Source of the DNA: Tetrastigma voinierianum
Lineage: Eukaryota > Streptophyta > Magnoliopsida > Vitales > Vitaceae
DNA: 64,000 nucleotides
Reading direction: 5' to 3'
Assembly: GCA_016808115.1 (NCBI GenBank)
Contig: JAEQBH010000986.1
Location: forward strand, 1,550,001-1,614,000
Shown here: in pieces, positions 21,785 to 35,185 of the stretch
Position numbering within the stretch: the first letter of the stretch is position 1
Layout of the letters: every line of letters starts with the position of its first letter
Notes under the pieces: model-generated
The model's database searches: none
Told to the model about the DNA's origin: nothing
The model's input: the letters and a program-made list of their open reading frames with translations, nothing else
Made by a program: the position numbers and the translations under genes

Positions 21785-23560
21785 GTAACGCCCGAAAAAT
21801 ACCCTAGAATTTTTTTTTTATGATTTTATTATATATTTTGGGTATAAATTGAGCCAACTTGGGTATTTTCTAGGAATTGTTAAATGAATGTTGATTAAAT
21901 TATTATATGGCTAAAAGCCAAATGTAAATATTAAATCTTTAAAAATGAAATTAATTGAACAGGAAATAAAATAGTGAAAAGGAAAAATTGGAAATTGTGA
22001 AATAGGACCTAAGGGTCATAAGTTAGAAAAGAAGAAATGTCTTAAGTGTGATTAATGAAGTAATTTAAATGCAAAAGAGACAAATAGTGTTATTGCTTGA
22101 TTAGGAGAACTTAAACCCAATGGATTTTTAAAGAAGACGAAACAAAGGTCTTATGTGACATCGGATATTTAAGACCAAAAGTGGTCTTGGAAGCTCATTT
22201 TGAGCAAAACAGTTTGAGAGAGAGAGGAAGGGAGAGCTAGGACTTGGAAAGTAAGGAGGTTGTGATTTTTGCTCCATTAAAGCAAGAGCTAAGCTACAGA
22301 TATGAGAACGAATACAGATTAAAGTAATTATAGTATATATTGCATAAGCAATCATGATAACAATAGTTATTCATGCTTATGAGATATGTACAGAAAATGT
22401 AATAAAATTGATTGCACAGTAATACGTAGAGGTAGATGGATAGATAGACATGCACCTATAGGGAAGATACGATTCTTGCAACATAGAGTTTATAGATAAA
22501 GGCCCCGTCATGGGTGGAAGTGACATAGATCCCGTTTGGATCACATATGTCTGACCCTAGTTTGGGTCATATAGAATCCTTTGTCGCACGGTGATAGTAG
22601 CATCGGGTACATCAGATAGAGATCACTGTCTCATACAGTAATAGTACCTTCGGGTACAATCAGTTTATTTCACGTGTCACTTTCTAAGGTATTTGCAAGC
22701 ATGAACAAAAAAAGAAAATGAAAAGTATAGGTAAAGGAAATGTATAAAGTATATGATATGATATGAGAAGCATAGCACTACTATGCGATGATAGTATACC
22801 GTTACAAGAACAAGAAATACAGTATAAGAGGACATGAAAAGTATTAAAAATATATAAAAGTACAAAAAGATATGAAAGAATATGTAATAGAACATGAAAA
22901 GCAATAAGTTATAGAATGAAAGATGAACACATGAAAAGTACAGAAAGTATATAAAAGAGAAAGGTATATGAAAAGTATAGTATATGAAAGCACATGAAAG
23001 TATATGTGAAAACCTATAATGAGTATAAATTATATTGATAGTAAAGTATAAGCTCTGCACTCCTAAGAGAGATACAAAAGATGTGATAGAAATTCCTTAT
23101 AATCGAAAAGTAATGTTATGATATGAAAAGCAATAAGTTATAGAATGAATATGGAATATGCAAAGTATAGAAAGCAGGAATCTGATAAAGTATAGATAGG
23201 AGATATGACAAAGACATAGAAACAATAAGTTATAGAATGAATATGGAATATCTGAAAGTATAAACTTGGGAATACAGTAAAAGTATAGATAGGAGATATC
23301 TGACATAGAGCAATGTAGCGGAAAAAATTGACATGCATTAGGAATGTAAAGATGATAAAGTAATAAAAGTTATATGAATTTGTATAGATATATGAAATGC
23401 ATAAGTATAAGCTTGTGACTCATTTGGCAGGTCGAGGCGGACTTATCAAAGGCTGGGTAGGGCCCTGCCCAGGCCAAGGGTATGGTAGACCCAGACTCGG
23501 GTTGGAGTTGATTCATAGGAGCTCAGTTTCTTGCGCTGACCAAATACACATCGGACGACA
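21785..23560 (+). repeat. Second Gypsy LTR relic
   Basis: Starts TGTAACGCCCGAAAAATACCC, a typical plant Gypsy LTR head. It continues with 'agagagagaggaaggg' and a short repeated motif ('atcgggtacatcag', 'ttcgggtacaatcag' near 22600). At about 22890-23310 there is an imperfect tandem repeat with a larger unit of about 110 bp (gcaataagttatagaatgaa at 23129, acaataagttatagaatgaa at 23220). A GC-rich tail near 23420-23560 ends the recognisable part. No pol gene or second LTR adjoins it, so it is a solo or truncated LTR. The right end is approximate. Confidence 0.6.
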
Positions 23561-24313
23561 GAGACCGGCCGGTCTTATGTGGAAAAAAAAAGTCAAATTA
23601 TTTTCTACAGGTAAATTGACTTCCCATTTCTCATTTGGAAATCCATAAAGGCACAGATTCTCTTTCTCTGTAAGGTGTAAAATGCATGTATTATGTAGCC
23701 AAGTTAAAACCATGCAATTCAACTAATCTATGACATGGAAATACATTCTTTCCTATTTCCATCTAAAGTCTCCCGTGCATGTTACATTGTTACCTGATAA
23801 TCAGGTGTTCTTTTTAGACAGTATTGGAACAAATTCTATCAGAAAGGAGCATTCACATGCTTGGTGAATAGCTCTAGAGAAAGAATAAATCAGCCTACAG
23901 AATCATATAACGGTGTGTAAATTGCGGAAAAATTATTTCCATTGAAGTGGATGCATGATGGTAGAATCAACAAGTTCCAAATAAAATATTTGGTAGGTAT
24001 AACTAGTAAAGATATACGGGAATCAAGCCAAATGTGAGGTGGCCGTTAAATCTAAGCTAAACAAAAATATGATCCACCAGTTCCATGTGTTTGAGCCCAT
24101 GTGCTTGCTCCAAAAGAGGAAAAGCGCCAAAGCAAAGCATGACAGTCTATGTTCTTATTGAAATCAACTCGGCCAGTCATCTCAGCTATGCCACAGAACT
24201 GCCCACTTACATTAACCTAAACATTACATACAATACACGGACGAATGAATTAAAACATGATGGATGAAAAGGAAAATAATTTTCTACCTAGAAACATCAA
24301 ATTCTATACATAC
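23561..24313. other. Non-coding stretch downstream of the broken YTH gene
   Basis: I searched the minus strand here for the rest of the YTH domain (the block expected after FLFFS) and did not find it. The 69-residue minus frame at 23513-23722 has no recognisable motif. The gene's 3' part is probably lost, replaced by the LTR relic on the left. Confidence 0.5.
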
Positions 24314-24644
24314 CGAAAAGAAAAGAAAGACCGGACATTTGCTCCCTCTATCTGCCATCCTTTCCTTTACTTCCTGATATGCAGCATCCACTAAGCAGCC
24401 TTGCTTTGGCGGTTCTGGGACCTTGGTTCTTCTCTACCACCCCAAAATCACTAATACCATGCTTGCTTCTCGTTTTCGGCTTTTCTGTACTTCTTGACCT
24501 GCTATTTGCTTTTAGTTTAACGGGGTTGTTGGGATAGAGTAACCCACCCTTTCCCTGGTTGTAGGATTGAAGTTTTGCAACAGGAAAGTAACCCCTGCCC
24601 ATAGCGGCATCATCTGTCTGGAAAGGTGAAATATATTGGGAGGC
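24314..24644 (-). pseudogene. ECT-type YTH m6A-reader gene, exon with truncated YTH domain
   Basis: This exon follows the acceptor atttgcag and ends at a good donor (gtatgt). It encodes the block just upstream of the YTH domain in plant ECT proteins: NQGKGGLLYPNNPVKLKAN, HGISDFGVV, NQGPRT. After about 'AKARL' the frame that continues (DAAYQEVKERM ... KCPVFLFFS) is the middle of the YTH domain. Roughly 55-60 residues that should lie between them (the first strands and the 'SVWSSTPNGNKKL' region) are absent, and the frame shifts by one. ECT proteins bind N6-methyladenosine in mRNA through an aromatic cage in this domain; the first cage segment would be lost. The reading frame as it stands ends 20 residues after the deletion point. 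Confidence 0.88.
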
Positions 24645-24719
24645 CTGCAAATTGCCACATAATGTTGATGAAAAAGGCTACCTGATGAGGAGGAGAAGAA
24701 TGTAAAAATCGATATTTAC

Positions 24720-24801
24720 CTTGTTTGCTGATTTGGATTGATTGTGCAAGCCATGAACCGACGATGGTGAGCGCAGCTGACTTCTAATGGACGCTGTTGA
24801 A
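24720..24801 (-). pseudogene. ECT-type YTH gene, small exon
   Basis: 82-nt exon between acceptor cgctttcag and donor gtaaat. It encodes a Ser-rich, low-complexity segment (RSPSSVHGLHNQSKSANK) and joins in phase 0 with the next exon at 24644 (ASQYISPFQ). Such a Ser/Lys/Asn-rich stretch is usual before the conserved YNQGKGG block of ECT proteins. The intron upstream (from 24802 rightwards) is where the large Gypsy element begins, about 90 bp away. Confidence 0.75.
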
Positions 24802-24890
24802 CTGAAAGCGAAAAAGATTTTGAGGGAGGGTTATGGATGAGTAGGAGGATAAATTTTGTTTGGAATCCTGGAACTCAAATCTTGAAACTT

Positions 24891-27748
24891 TGTGGGCCCT
24901 TGCGTTTTAATTTATTATGCGTTTAAAGGCAAAAGGCGAGACTCGTTTTATTTTTATTTTAAAAAAACCATTTAAAAGGTTTGGAGTCCTTGGCTTATTT
25001 ATGTTTTTATTTTAAAGGAAAACGAATGAAGAAAAAGAACAAATGTGTTTCACAATAAGAAAAGGCAGTGCAGGAAGCTAGAATTAAGGTCAGGGTTGAG
25101 GTGCTTATCGGGAAGGGTACGATGGAAGCGTAGCACCCCTCTAAACCCCTAAAGTCGGGCTCTTAGCAAATTAAAGAAATTATGGTTTAATTTAGTCGAC
25201 TAATAAATCTAGAAGATAGCGATAGTAATACAGCGTCGTGACATATATAAATAAATAATTACATGAAGTCGAGATGAGAAGAATGTGTACAGCGAGCGGC
25301 ATGTTGACGCTACCAATTAGGAAACAATGTTAGTGCAACAAAATGAAACTATTCAATTAGAAGTGGTTTCGTCCTTATGTCAAATTATTTATTAAAATGA
25401 TACATGGAATATCGGGCCCATGGCGTTTATATGTCGCTGTAATTAACTCCCACAAGATCATTTTATGAGGACATAGAATTAATCAACGTGTTTGGAATTT
25501 TTAAGCGATTTGAAATTGAAATTTTGGAATTGGTAGTTTGAAATATTGGAAATTAAGAATTTTGAAATGAATTTGAAGCTTAAGAATTTTGAATTGAAGT
25601 TTTGAAATTGGAAGCTTGAATTTTAATAAATTTGAGATTTGAGATTTAAAAATTTGAAATTAGAAATTGGGATATTCGAATTTTGAAATTTGACACTTTG
25701 AACCCAGAGAGTGGGAAATTGTAAATTTAAAATTAAAAAAAAAATGAAATTGAAAAATGAGGGAATTGAATTTTAAAATTGAAAACTTGAAAAAGAAGGA
25801 GAGAATAAAACAAAATAAAATACAATAAAATAAAATAAAAAATAAAAATAACTAAAAAATAAAAAAAATAATAAATAAAATAAAATAAAAAAATAAAATA
25901 AAATAAATAATAATAAAAAATAAAAATAAAATAAAATAAATAATAATAAATAAAATAAAAATACATGAGGAAATTGACTTTAGAAATTAGATTACTTGAA
26001 TTTTGAGAAATTAAAAAATATATTATTTTGAAATTAAAAACATAAAAAAAATGAAATTGAAAATTAGGAAAAAAAATGAAAATTTAGAAATTGATTTTTG
26101 AAGATTTTATTATTATTTTTTTTAAATGATAAATTCTGAATAAATTAAGAGTGGAATTTGACCAGCTAAAGAACTTATCAGAATACGTGGCCAAGGTGCT
26201 TGGTCGAATGGCATAAGGGTTGGTAAATTAACTTAAAGGGTTAGGGATATTATGTTGGGCTTTTAAATATGGGGTTTAAGTTAATAAATTGGACCTAACT
26301 GGATGGATTTCTAAATATGAGATGAGCCTAAGTTAATGGGCCTAAGGTAGATGGGTTTGGTCCTAATAGGTTGGGTTGAGCCTAAGATAAATGGGTTGGA
26401 CTTAGGAAATGGGCTTGGTCCTAATAAGTTGGGTTTCTAGGTATGAGAAAATTCTAAAATAATTATTATCACCAAAATACAAGATGAGGTAAAGAGTGAA
26501 GGTTGCAAAGTCAACAATAAATAATTATAAAGGTAGAATATGTCATTTAAAATAGAAACTCAGCACTTTAACCTACTATATTATCACAAAAGCACTCAAC
26601 CAACATAAAACCCAATACCTTAAGTCTCCCTAATCGCATATCAAACGAAGTGATAATCGGAATTAAATGAAAATGAGTATCTTAGTTCGTCAAAGATATC
26701 CAGAATATGCATTCTAAAATCATCTAGGAATTATAGTGGTACTAATTTACAATAACTAAATCTGATCATAATACATTGATATAATATATATAAAACAACA
26801 AAACAACAAGTACTAAATGTGATGCAAAAAGAGAATAGAACATGAAATGAAAGCTAAATAATAAATGGAGGAAATAAACAAACATGGAAAAGGATAACAA
26901 ATAGAAGAGATTAGAAAGCATAAAAATATATACAAATGAAATAAAAGCAAGGGAATATTAAAATAATATGTATGTAATATCGGAGAAAAAAGTAAACCCA
27001 ACATAATGTAACTCACATACAAAACCTATCAGAGGAATGCTTCCCTGCATCTTGCCCTTACTCATATACGATATGCATCAAATATTTTTCACACAAACAT
27101 TCACATCTTTTATTTCAATCATTGCCACATCAAACCATGATTGAATTCAAACTTAAATGAATTTCTCTACACAAAAAGACAAATCACATGGATTCTTGAA
27201 TAATAATAATAATAAATGAGTAGATAAACATTTAATACTCATAGGATTGAACAAGATGCAGGGATGATAAAAGTAGATAAAAAAAATATAACAATAATAA
27301 ATGATAGCTATGCAGGAATTTATTAGCTGGGTATTTATATCAACAAACGAAGGTTGAAAGAAGAAAAAAAAGAAAAAAAAAAAGAAAAACCCAGACTGGG
27401 GAAAAAAATCACCCGGAGAGAAAGAGAGAAGGATATGGCGAAAAGTGAACATATATATTCACATTGAAATACAATAAATAAATTAAAAAAAGAAAAAGAA
27501 AACTCCGAATAGGAGAAAGAAGAAAGACCTCAAATTCTTATTTCAGTTTTCACTTTTTCCTTTCTTTTAAGTTCTCCACCTCAAAAAAAAAACCTAGTTG
27601 CCTCACCTAAAAAACCCTAGTTTCTGCTCCAAAAAAAACGCTAGCTGCTCCCCTTTAACCCTAGAAAGGTTCCCCCTTTTATACTAGAGATAAAAAAGAG
27701 AACCCCTTTTGATGGTTTGCAGAAGTGTCGACCATGCGGGGGCTCCTA
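24891..27748 (-). repeat. 3' LTR of the Tat-type Gypsy element
   Basis: Collinear with 39.28-42.01 kb over about 2.8 kb. Shared anchors include 'gagactcgttttatttttatttt', 'cgtgtttggaatttttaagcga', 'gttgggcttttaa', 'ttgcccttactcatata' and 'ctagaaaggtt'. It contains an 'aaatttgaaattttgaa' low-complexity block (25490-26160) and (AAATAAAAT)n runs (25800-25970). The minus-strand start is inferred at 27748 from alignment with the 3' junction of the derivative at 9652. Confidence 0.85.
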
Positions 27749-30700
27749 AATATGCTCCTCTTTGATAGAGTTCATAAGTGTAGTGAACATGAACACTGGA
27801 GTGAAGCGAATATGTGAAAAGTGAGTGAAATGAGATGAACTCTATCAAAGAAAATAAAAGAAAAAAAACAAAAAAAAAAAAAAAAACAAAAACAAAAACA
27901 AAAACAAAAACAAAAAAACAAAACAACTAGGAGGCCAACAAAGTCATGATATAAATTTGAGCTCCCTCGGAGAAGGTCCTCTCAAAGGTGAAACCCGCAT
28001 CGAAATCTAAAGCAAGTGGAAGTCGGCTTGCCCATGGGTGTTATAATGGTCGTGTGCACTAAAATAATGATCAACACACGTCGAGACATAAATCTACAAC
28101 ATCTGAATGTCGACCTGAGTGGAAAGAGGCTTTGACTATCAACACTGAAGCAAACGACACTGACATTGAACTAAAGAAGCATTTCGAACACCAAACTAAA
28201 GAAAATGTCTACGAGCATGAAACTAAAGAAAATGGCTACAGGCAGCCAAACTAAAGAAAATAAATATAACATATTAATAAAATATTTCCCCAGACATAAA
28301 TGAGAAAGCTATGACTCTGGATATGTGAAGAAATATGACTCTGAATGGCTGAAAATGAAGTGAGCACTAACAAGGAAATATTTCTAAGACGAAACCAAAT
28401 GAAATGGCTCATGACGCTAAACTAAAAGAAACAAGCGGCTTTGGGCATATTAATAGAAGACATGATATACGAGCCTAACTAAAGGAAGTCAAATAGACGA
28501 CCAGAAAAAGTGCTCTGGGCGTGAACTAAAAGAAGGCTAAATCTGAGCGCTGTTTGAAAGCAATGAACTCTGACCTTCAACTTCTGAAAGATGGCTCACG
28601 GGCATGGAAACTGAAGCAAAGTAAACTCTGGCGTATTAAAGAAACATGAAACTGGGCATGACCTAATTGAAACGAACAGGCATTCGCTAAAGGAATGATA
28701 AGACGATGAAAGTAATGGAGAACAATAAAAATGTGCAGGCGCTGACCAGGAAAACGCGACTCACGAATGCCCAGAAGCGGGAAGGAAATGGCTCACGAGC
28801 GTAAACTAAATGAAATAAACTCTGAGGCGTAAACTAGAAAACGCGGCTTTGGGCATCAGCTAATGAAACAGCGACTCCCAGGCGCTAACTAGGAAATGAC
28901 TCTGAGCATGGGCGAAAGAAAAGTAAGCTGACGGACTAAGAAAATAGCTCTAAACGCTGCGAAGAAAACAGCGGCCACGAGCATGAAAGCTGAAGAAAAC
29001 CAGCGCTCTGTGGCGCTTCTTCCGGGAAGGCGACTTGCTGGCACTGGCAAAGAAAGGATGGCTCACGAGCATGAGCTAAGAAAATGACTGCGAGGCAGCC
29101 CGGGACTAATGATGGCTCCCAGGCATGGCGAAAATGACAGGCAGCGGGTGGAAAGCTCAGACTCGACGCCAAACTAAAGAAAATGGCTCACAGACGGCGG
29201 AGAAAATTCAACAAACACATCTGATGAAAGTGTTTTCTGGAAGCCCGTAATGACTGGACTCAGCGTGGCTGCGACTCAGAAAGTTATGAATGTCGCTGCA
29301 AGCAAGAATGTCTCAGTGAAGATCATCTGTAATAAGTCACAGTAATCCTTACAGGACCTGTGCTCAAACATCAGCAAGTGGGCTGCTCCGAGGGTGCTTG
29401 CCGAGTGGCGACTCATCACTCTCAGTAACGTGTCGCCACCATCCACCTGACCCATGAACACCGATCGAATATGGATGGTGTGCCCCGTTATGGCATCCGA
29501 CAACTGTGATGACCGCAGTAATATCAAAGCATGACTCATCATCTCGACAAAGGCCCGGTCTACGCGACACGAACAAACTCGGATGAATTACGATAAGCTA
29601 GGGGATATGCGGTATGGCATCGACAAAAACATGATGAAATACAGAGTATGAAAGCATGACTCATCATCTCGAGCAAGGGTAGTCTACACGGAGCCAAACA
29701 AACTCAGGATGGTCCCGATAAGCCCAGGGGATATGCTCTAGTATGACGCTCCCGATAAAAACATGATGAAACCCGGTATCGAAGCACTGACCCACCATCT
29801 CGGCGAGGCGATCTACCTTGAACCAAACAAACTCGGATAGTCACAATAACTAGGGGATATGCGAGTATGGCATCGACAAAAACATGATGAAAATTATCAA
29901 AGCATGACCCTGCATCTCGACGGGGCTGATCTACATTAAACCAGGCTCGGATGGTCCCGATAACTAGAGTATGCGGTATAACATCGAATGCTCCATAAAT
30001 CAAGAAACGATCGATATCGATCATCCATCAAAAAATGAGTGCTAACACGAGGTCATTCGGAACCACGACTAGAAAGCAAAATCCAAGCAGTGAGGTGTCT
30101 TCTAGAAAAGCGGCATGATGATGTCGAATCTTAGCAAGTCACGGATACCTATCCCGAATAGATCTTTGTCCAAGATAACGTTTGATTCCATGGCCTCAAG
30201 GTGATCTTACGACACGGACCGTAATGTAGGCTTGGGGTGATAAGGTAAAATAAATGAAGGGAAACTAGGCTCAAATACCCAAAGATCGAACATGTACCCT
30301 TGTGTGTGAAATCTGCTTAATATGCATAAAGTCATGAGCATTGGACCCAATACCATCGATGGAAGCGTAGGTGATAATGATGTGATGCAAAAGTGTAACA
30401 TGTGATGAGATGAGTAAGAGAGGCAAGGATGTGGAGTGAAACATCGACTCAAAATCAATAAACTACCATGAGGTGATAAATGTGAAAATGAGAATATGAA
30501 GTCAAGAAAATAAATAACAATAAGGGAAAAAAAAAAGTTGATGATGATATGGTGAATCTACCCAAATCACTTTGCATGGGAAGACATGTATCACTTGAGC
30601 AAATGGAATGATGAATATGACACTGACTCGGAGCCCCTAGGAGAGGATCAGTCACCTACATACCACTAACAAAATCTCGAAGTAAGCACATGATATTGGG

Positions 30701-31390
30701 ATCTCGGGAAGCTCACACATGAACTCTCATAAGTAATACATACACTCAAAACAATGATACTCATAAATCCATATACATACTAAAGGAATACTGATACCGA
30801 TACCTAATATATACACATGCGCATGGATTTTTTTTTTTTTTTTTTTTTTTTTTGCATAGATTGAATAAAACAATGAGAAACAAACCAATATGGCGATAAG
30901 CAGAACATATCTCCTAAGCCTGAGGTACAATAAAACAACTCCAGTAAGGAAATGACATAAGCCTCATGAGCTAAAGGTCTACGAGATAAATATGATGGAA
31001 TGAGTGAAGGGACAACGACAAACCCACTGTGCGATAAGATGAATAGATCACCAATCTAAGTAAGAAAGAATGAGATAGAGCAAAGTTAGATAGAAGAAAG
31101 TGGTGAAAGCATAGAAACTATGACATGGAGTGGATCTGATAAGAGTGAATGTGGTAAGGCGATGTAAAGGAATATGTCAATGTGTCCATAACTCATAAGA
31201 TCCTAAATTAAGGCATTCACCAAGACTATCGGAGGAATGTGAAAAGGTAAGCGGGGTTATAAGAGAGAGAAAAAAATAGGCGAAATGCGCGTGTGAGGGC
31301 TCAATGGGCTAATAGGTAACAACGGTAAAAAAATGTGAGTAACAAGTGATAAGGTATAGGTAGCGAAATGATGGCCACCCGTCCTGCGAC
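27749..31390 (-). other. 3' untranslated region of the Tat-type element with two tandem arrays
   Basis: Minus-strand order: pol end near 31390, a poly-A run (plus-strand T run at 30829-30853), the 129-bp-type array at about 29520-30010 ('catcatctcga' at 29538, 29662, 29790 and 29912, period near 125), then a degenerate 27-bp-type array at 28140-29190 ('aaactaaagaaaatggctc'), then a unique tail with 'gatagagttcatctcat'. It is the reverse complement of 5545-9651. No gene is supported; the small open frames follow the arrays. Confidence 0.85.
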
Positions 31391-32480
31391 GAGGTCTCGA
31401 AGCGTGGGAACACCGGTTGATCCACCATTGAAGTTTGGCTCAGAAATTGGTTCCATCTAAGTCCATCAACCATGCGGCTCCCTCTAGGGTCGGCTCCTCT
31501 GGCAATGTAAGGTCAGCTCCGGTTAGATGCAAACTTCCCTCACAGGGTCGGTGACTAATCCTCTGAGGGACTCAGGCAAAATAAGCCTTCTTGTAGTAGA
31601 TCTAGGCTTGACGCTTTTTGGCAGCGAATATCTTCTTTAGTAAGCTGAATATGGTCGGCCGGCTCTCGATCTTCTCTCCATCCTAGCAGTACAAGTGATC
31701 AGTCGTGATGGAACCTCCTTTCTGAAATCACATTTGCTCACAGGGCTACTCTCGGGGATCTCATCTCTATCTCGATGGAATAAAGCGCACCATGCCACTA
31801 AACTAGAGTAAGGAATTGTGGCTCCTGTAGAAGTACGAATGGGAGTGCGTCGTATGTGCGAAAGGCTTCTCGGACAGTCTCAGAAGTCTCGATCATCTTC
31901 TTGTGAGAATCCTCTTAATATTCTTGTTCGCGACCTCTACTGCCCCATTTGTCTACGACCTATACGCAGACGATCTGTGATGCTAGATGTGATATCTCTA
32001 TAATAAAGTGTCAACCTCACCCCTGAAATGCACACACCTCAATAGATATCAACTCATAGGAGGACGTATCTGCGGATAATGTACTGTCGATAAAGGTGGC
32101 TTACTTTGTATATTAACTTTGCATAAATGGCCTCCACCCACTTTATTGAAATAATCCCGATAGCGACTAGAATGAACTCATGACCTTTAGAGACCGGCGA
32201 AATCTTCCCGATAATATCTATGCCCCGGTAGCGGCGAGTGGGGTCGATGCATGCAACTCCCGATGGTGGAGCGTGTATGAAGATCCTCCATGCATCGACC
32301 TCTGTGCATCTCTGAACAAACTGACAATAATCTGTCTCCATGGTCAGCGAAAATAGCCGATCCTCATAATCTTACGACTGACATATGTCCTCCCATGTGG
32401 GACATGAGCTCAGTGGACCTCTCTCATTGCCGTCAATTTGAATCTCGATCTAAGCACAACGATAATACACCATCGGTTAT
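31391..32480 (-). pseudogene. Integrase domain of the Tat-type Gypsy element
   Basis: The frame at 32341-32054 holds the core: QFVQRCTEVDAW (remains of the zinc-binding HHCC end), HAPPSGV, RGIDIIGKISP, GHEFILVAIG and KWVEA, where the first catalytic Asp is in GIDIIG. Downstream, near 31500-31430 on the minus strand, fragments matching the usual C-terminal 'EGAAWLMDLDGNRFSEPTN' region of this family mark the end of pol. The second Asp and Glu region is scrambled by indels. It would join element cDNA to the host chromosome; it is inactive as read. Confidence 0.85.
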
Positions 32481-32689
32481 GCGCCTATATAGTGTCTCTC
32501 CGTAGTATCACAAGCGGGTGGCGAAACGCGCCAGAAACTCTCTTGTCTGCCCAGTCGTCGCGGCCTCGGGGTATGTGCCATATCTAAGAAGCGATAAATA
32601 TCCTTGATACCGGACCATCATCTTACCCCAGCTCCGTCAATTAATGACAATAAGCGGGAACACTTCTAGTCTCGGCCTTCAGCGAGGGC

Positions 32690-34640
32690 GCCTTTGATAC
32701 GCAACCGGGAATCTTCCCGATCATGGAAGCGAGCTAGCGAGGAGCATCGGCGGGCGTTTTGCGCTCTGGGTAGGTGGGTGTGGCTCGAGTCGTCAAATCT
32801 CCTACTAGTAACTCTAAATAAGCATGATATGGCCTAAGCTTCGCATCTCTGGTCTTCCAATCACCTTGATTTGTTCAATCACCAGATTAGAATCAATCAA
32901 TATCTCCATCCTTCTAATCCCGAGCTCGCGCCTCTCTAACCCAAGGATACATGCTCATACTCAACAATGTTAGTTCTCGTGGTCTGACAACGATCCGCAA
33001 AGGCCAAACGACCGATTCCTTGGATATGATCGCTTACGCGGAGAAATCAATAGAACACCTATCCCATATCCGCATCGGTTAGTCAGATCCATCAAAGTAC
33101 ATGCGCCCAACCCATAAACTAGTCACCCCTACGATCTCCTCATCCCTAAAAATCATCATCACCCACTTATCACAGAATCTAAGTGAGGCTATGATCTCGC
33201 TAACGCACTCCCTTTATAATTTTTGAGTGACATATCGAATATCAAACTCGCTAAAAGTACAAGCCATCTCATAATCTTTCACAACCGGGTCACAACAGAT
33301 ATCTCAAAGATCGAAATAAACGAGAAACAAGCCGACTGAGTACTCACATGTAATGTCTCAATCTCCGAGTGGTCTAAACTAAAGCCAAGCGTAAGCGCCA
33401 ATCATAATGTACCTCGCTCCATACTCTAAATATCCTCTTACTCCTCGTGATAATGATAGCTTCCGCCTCCCCTCGCCAATCATCAAGTTGGGCTAGCATG
33501 CACCCTAAAGCGACATCTGAAACTGACAAATATACAATGAGAGGTCGTCCGCAACGGAGGTACCAAAACCGGGAGGAAGCAAATACTCTCTAATCCGGCC
33601 AAACGCCCACGCACCGATCATCCCAAACTCAATGCTTCTTCCTTAGAAGTCAATATTAGGCTCACAAGTATCTCAGTCTAACAATAAACCCGCTAATATA
33701 TTGCAACCCCACCCAAGAAACCTCGTGATTCAGCCGGTCCGTGGTGGAGACATGTCATGATGGCTCCACTTATCAGATCTACTCAATACCTCTCTCACTA
33801 ACTATGTGTTTTAAGAGCTTCCCGTAAGTCACCCGAAAGTGCACTTTAGGATTCGCCTCAATCCAAAGCATCCGATCCTCCTGAAAGCGTCTAGAGTCGC
33901 CCGCTGATCTGCCCTATCACGGGACTTCACAATCATATCATCTACATAGACCTCAACATCCCTGTGCATCATGTCATGAAACAAGGTAAGAAGGCCGCCT
34001 CCGACAGTAGCACTCGTGATTCTTCAAATTTCAAACGGCATGACTTATAACAAATAAAGCCCCACTCACGATGAAAGATGTCTTCTCCCCGTCCCTGAGC
34101 CATCATAATCTGATTATAACCAGAGTCCATCCATAAAGACAACATCGCATGCCTCAGTGATCATCAACCAACATGTCAATATGAGAGGAAAATCATCCCT
34201 GGCTAGCCCTTGTTAAGATTTCTAAAGTCCACACAAACTCTAACTCCTTCCTTCGGCCTCAAATGGGAAATCCACATTAGCCGCCCACTCAGATACCCAC
34301 CACTGATATGTAAAAGCCAACACTGTCAGTTGGATCTCCCTTTCACTTGCAACCCAACGGGGTGCACCGCCCGTAACTTCTCGCTTAACTCCGGGGTTCA
34401 GTACGCGGCACTAGCGCTGCATATCGAACCATGAGGGGTCATGCCCTACATGTCCCTCAGCACTACATGCAAAAACACTGGCACACTGAAACAACCGGAA
34501 CAAACTATCCCTCTCAATCGGCAGATAAGGCCGAACCGATCTCAACTCTCAGCTCAAATGGTCAGACCTCAAGTCGATTGCCTCAGATCATCAAAAGTAA
34601 AGGAAACCCCTCTCCTCGTGAGGTCGTGGGTCGTGATCGT
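32690..34640 (-). pseudogene. Reverse transcriptase-RNase H region of the Tat-type Gypsy element
   Basis: Minus-strand fragments in order: VRVCVDFRNLNKG (about 34230), WMDSGYNQIMMA (about 34110), EWGFICYKSCR (about 34060), then VEVYVDDMIVKSR at about 33958-33920 holding the YVDD catalytic pair. RNase H follows: MYFDGS near 33090, EILIDSNLVIEQIKG at about 32910-32870, and a 'HLPRAQN'-like piece near 32770. Upstream at 34744-35064 is a spacer (VESGTVDPPFSFDVLSGF, DDVLTLSSMDLS). The domain order protease-RT-RH-INT confirms Gypsy type. Stops and frame changes occur every 50-150 bases. Confidence 0.88.
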
Positions 34641-35185
34641 GGATCGTAACTCACATCCAAATCAATTCAGAAGACTTATCATCAATATCAAACATGATGT
34701 ACAGTGAACGGAGCAATATCATTATCACAAGAAGCGGAAAATATCAAAAGCTCAAATCCATAGATGAAAGAGTGAGTACATCATCGAAATGGGAGATAAA
34801 TCCCGATAGCACATCAAAAGAAAATGGTGGGTCCACAGTACCGGACTCTACCACATCAGGACTAACAACATCCTCAGGTACAAACGGAACATCAACAAGA
34901 ACTCCGAGTGAGAACAAGCTGAACATCCTCGACCGCTTCGAGCAGTGAACACCCCGTAAAGCTGATAACAAACACGTGCAGCTCGAAAAACGCGCCAACC
35001 AAACCGATCCATATCCATCATCAACATCTCTCACCATGATACTCATCGGGCAAGACAACACCATCTATCAAATCATTAGGATCGAAGGAACCCATACCAT
35101 CCACCTCATAATGTTCACAAAGTCAAACACACTCAAAACGCCAGAGAAGGCGGCGTATCACAACTTTAGAAGCACCTGAGCTCCA

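Noticed and set aside
22677..23338. Minus-strand Phe/Tyr/Ser/Ile-rich frames resembling membrane proteins
   Set aside because: They arise from the 'aaagtatagaaag' tandem repeats of the LTR relic; the hydrophobicity is a composition effect.
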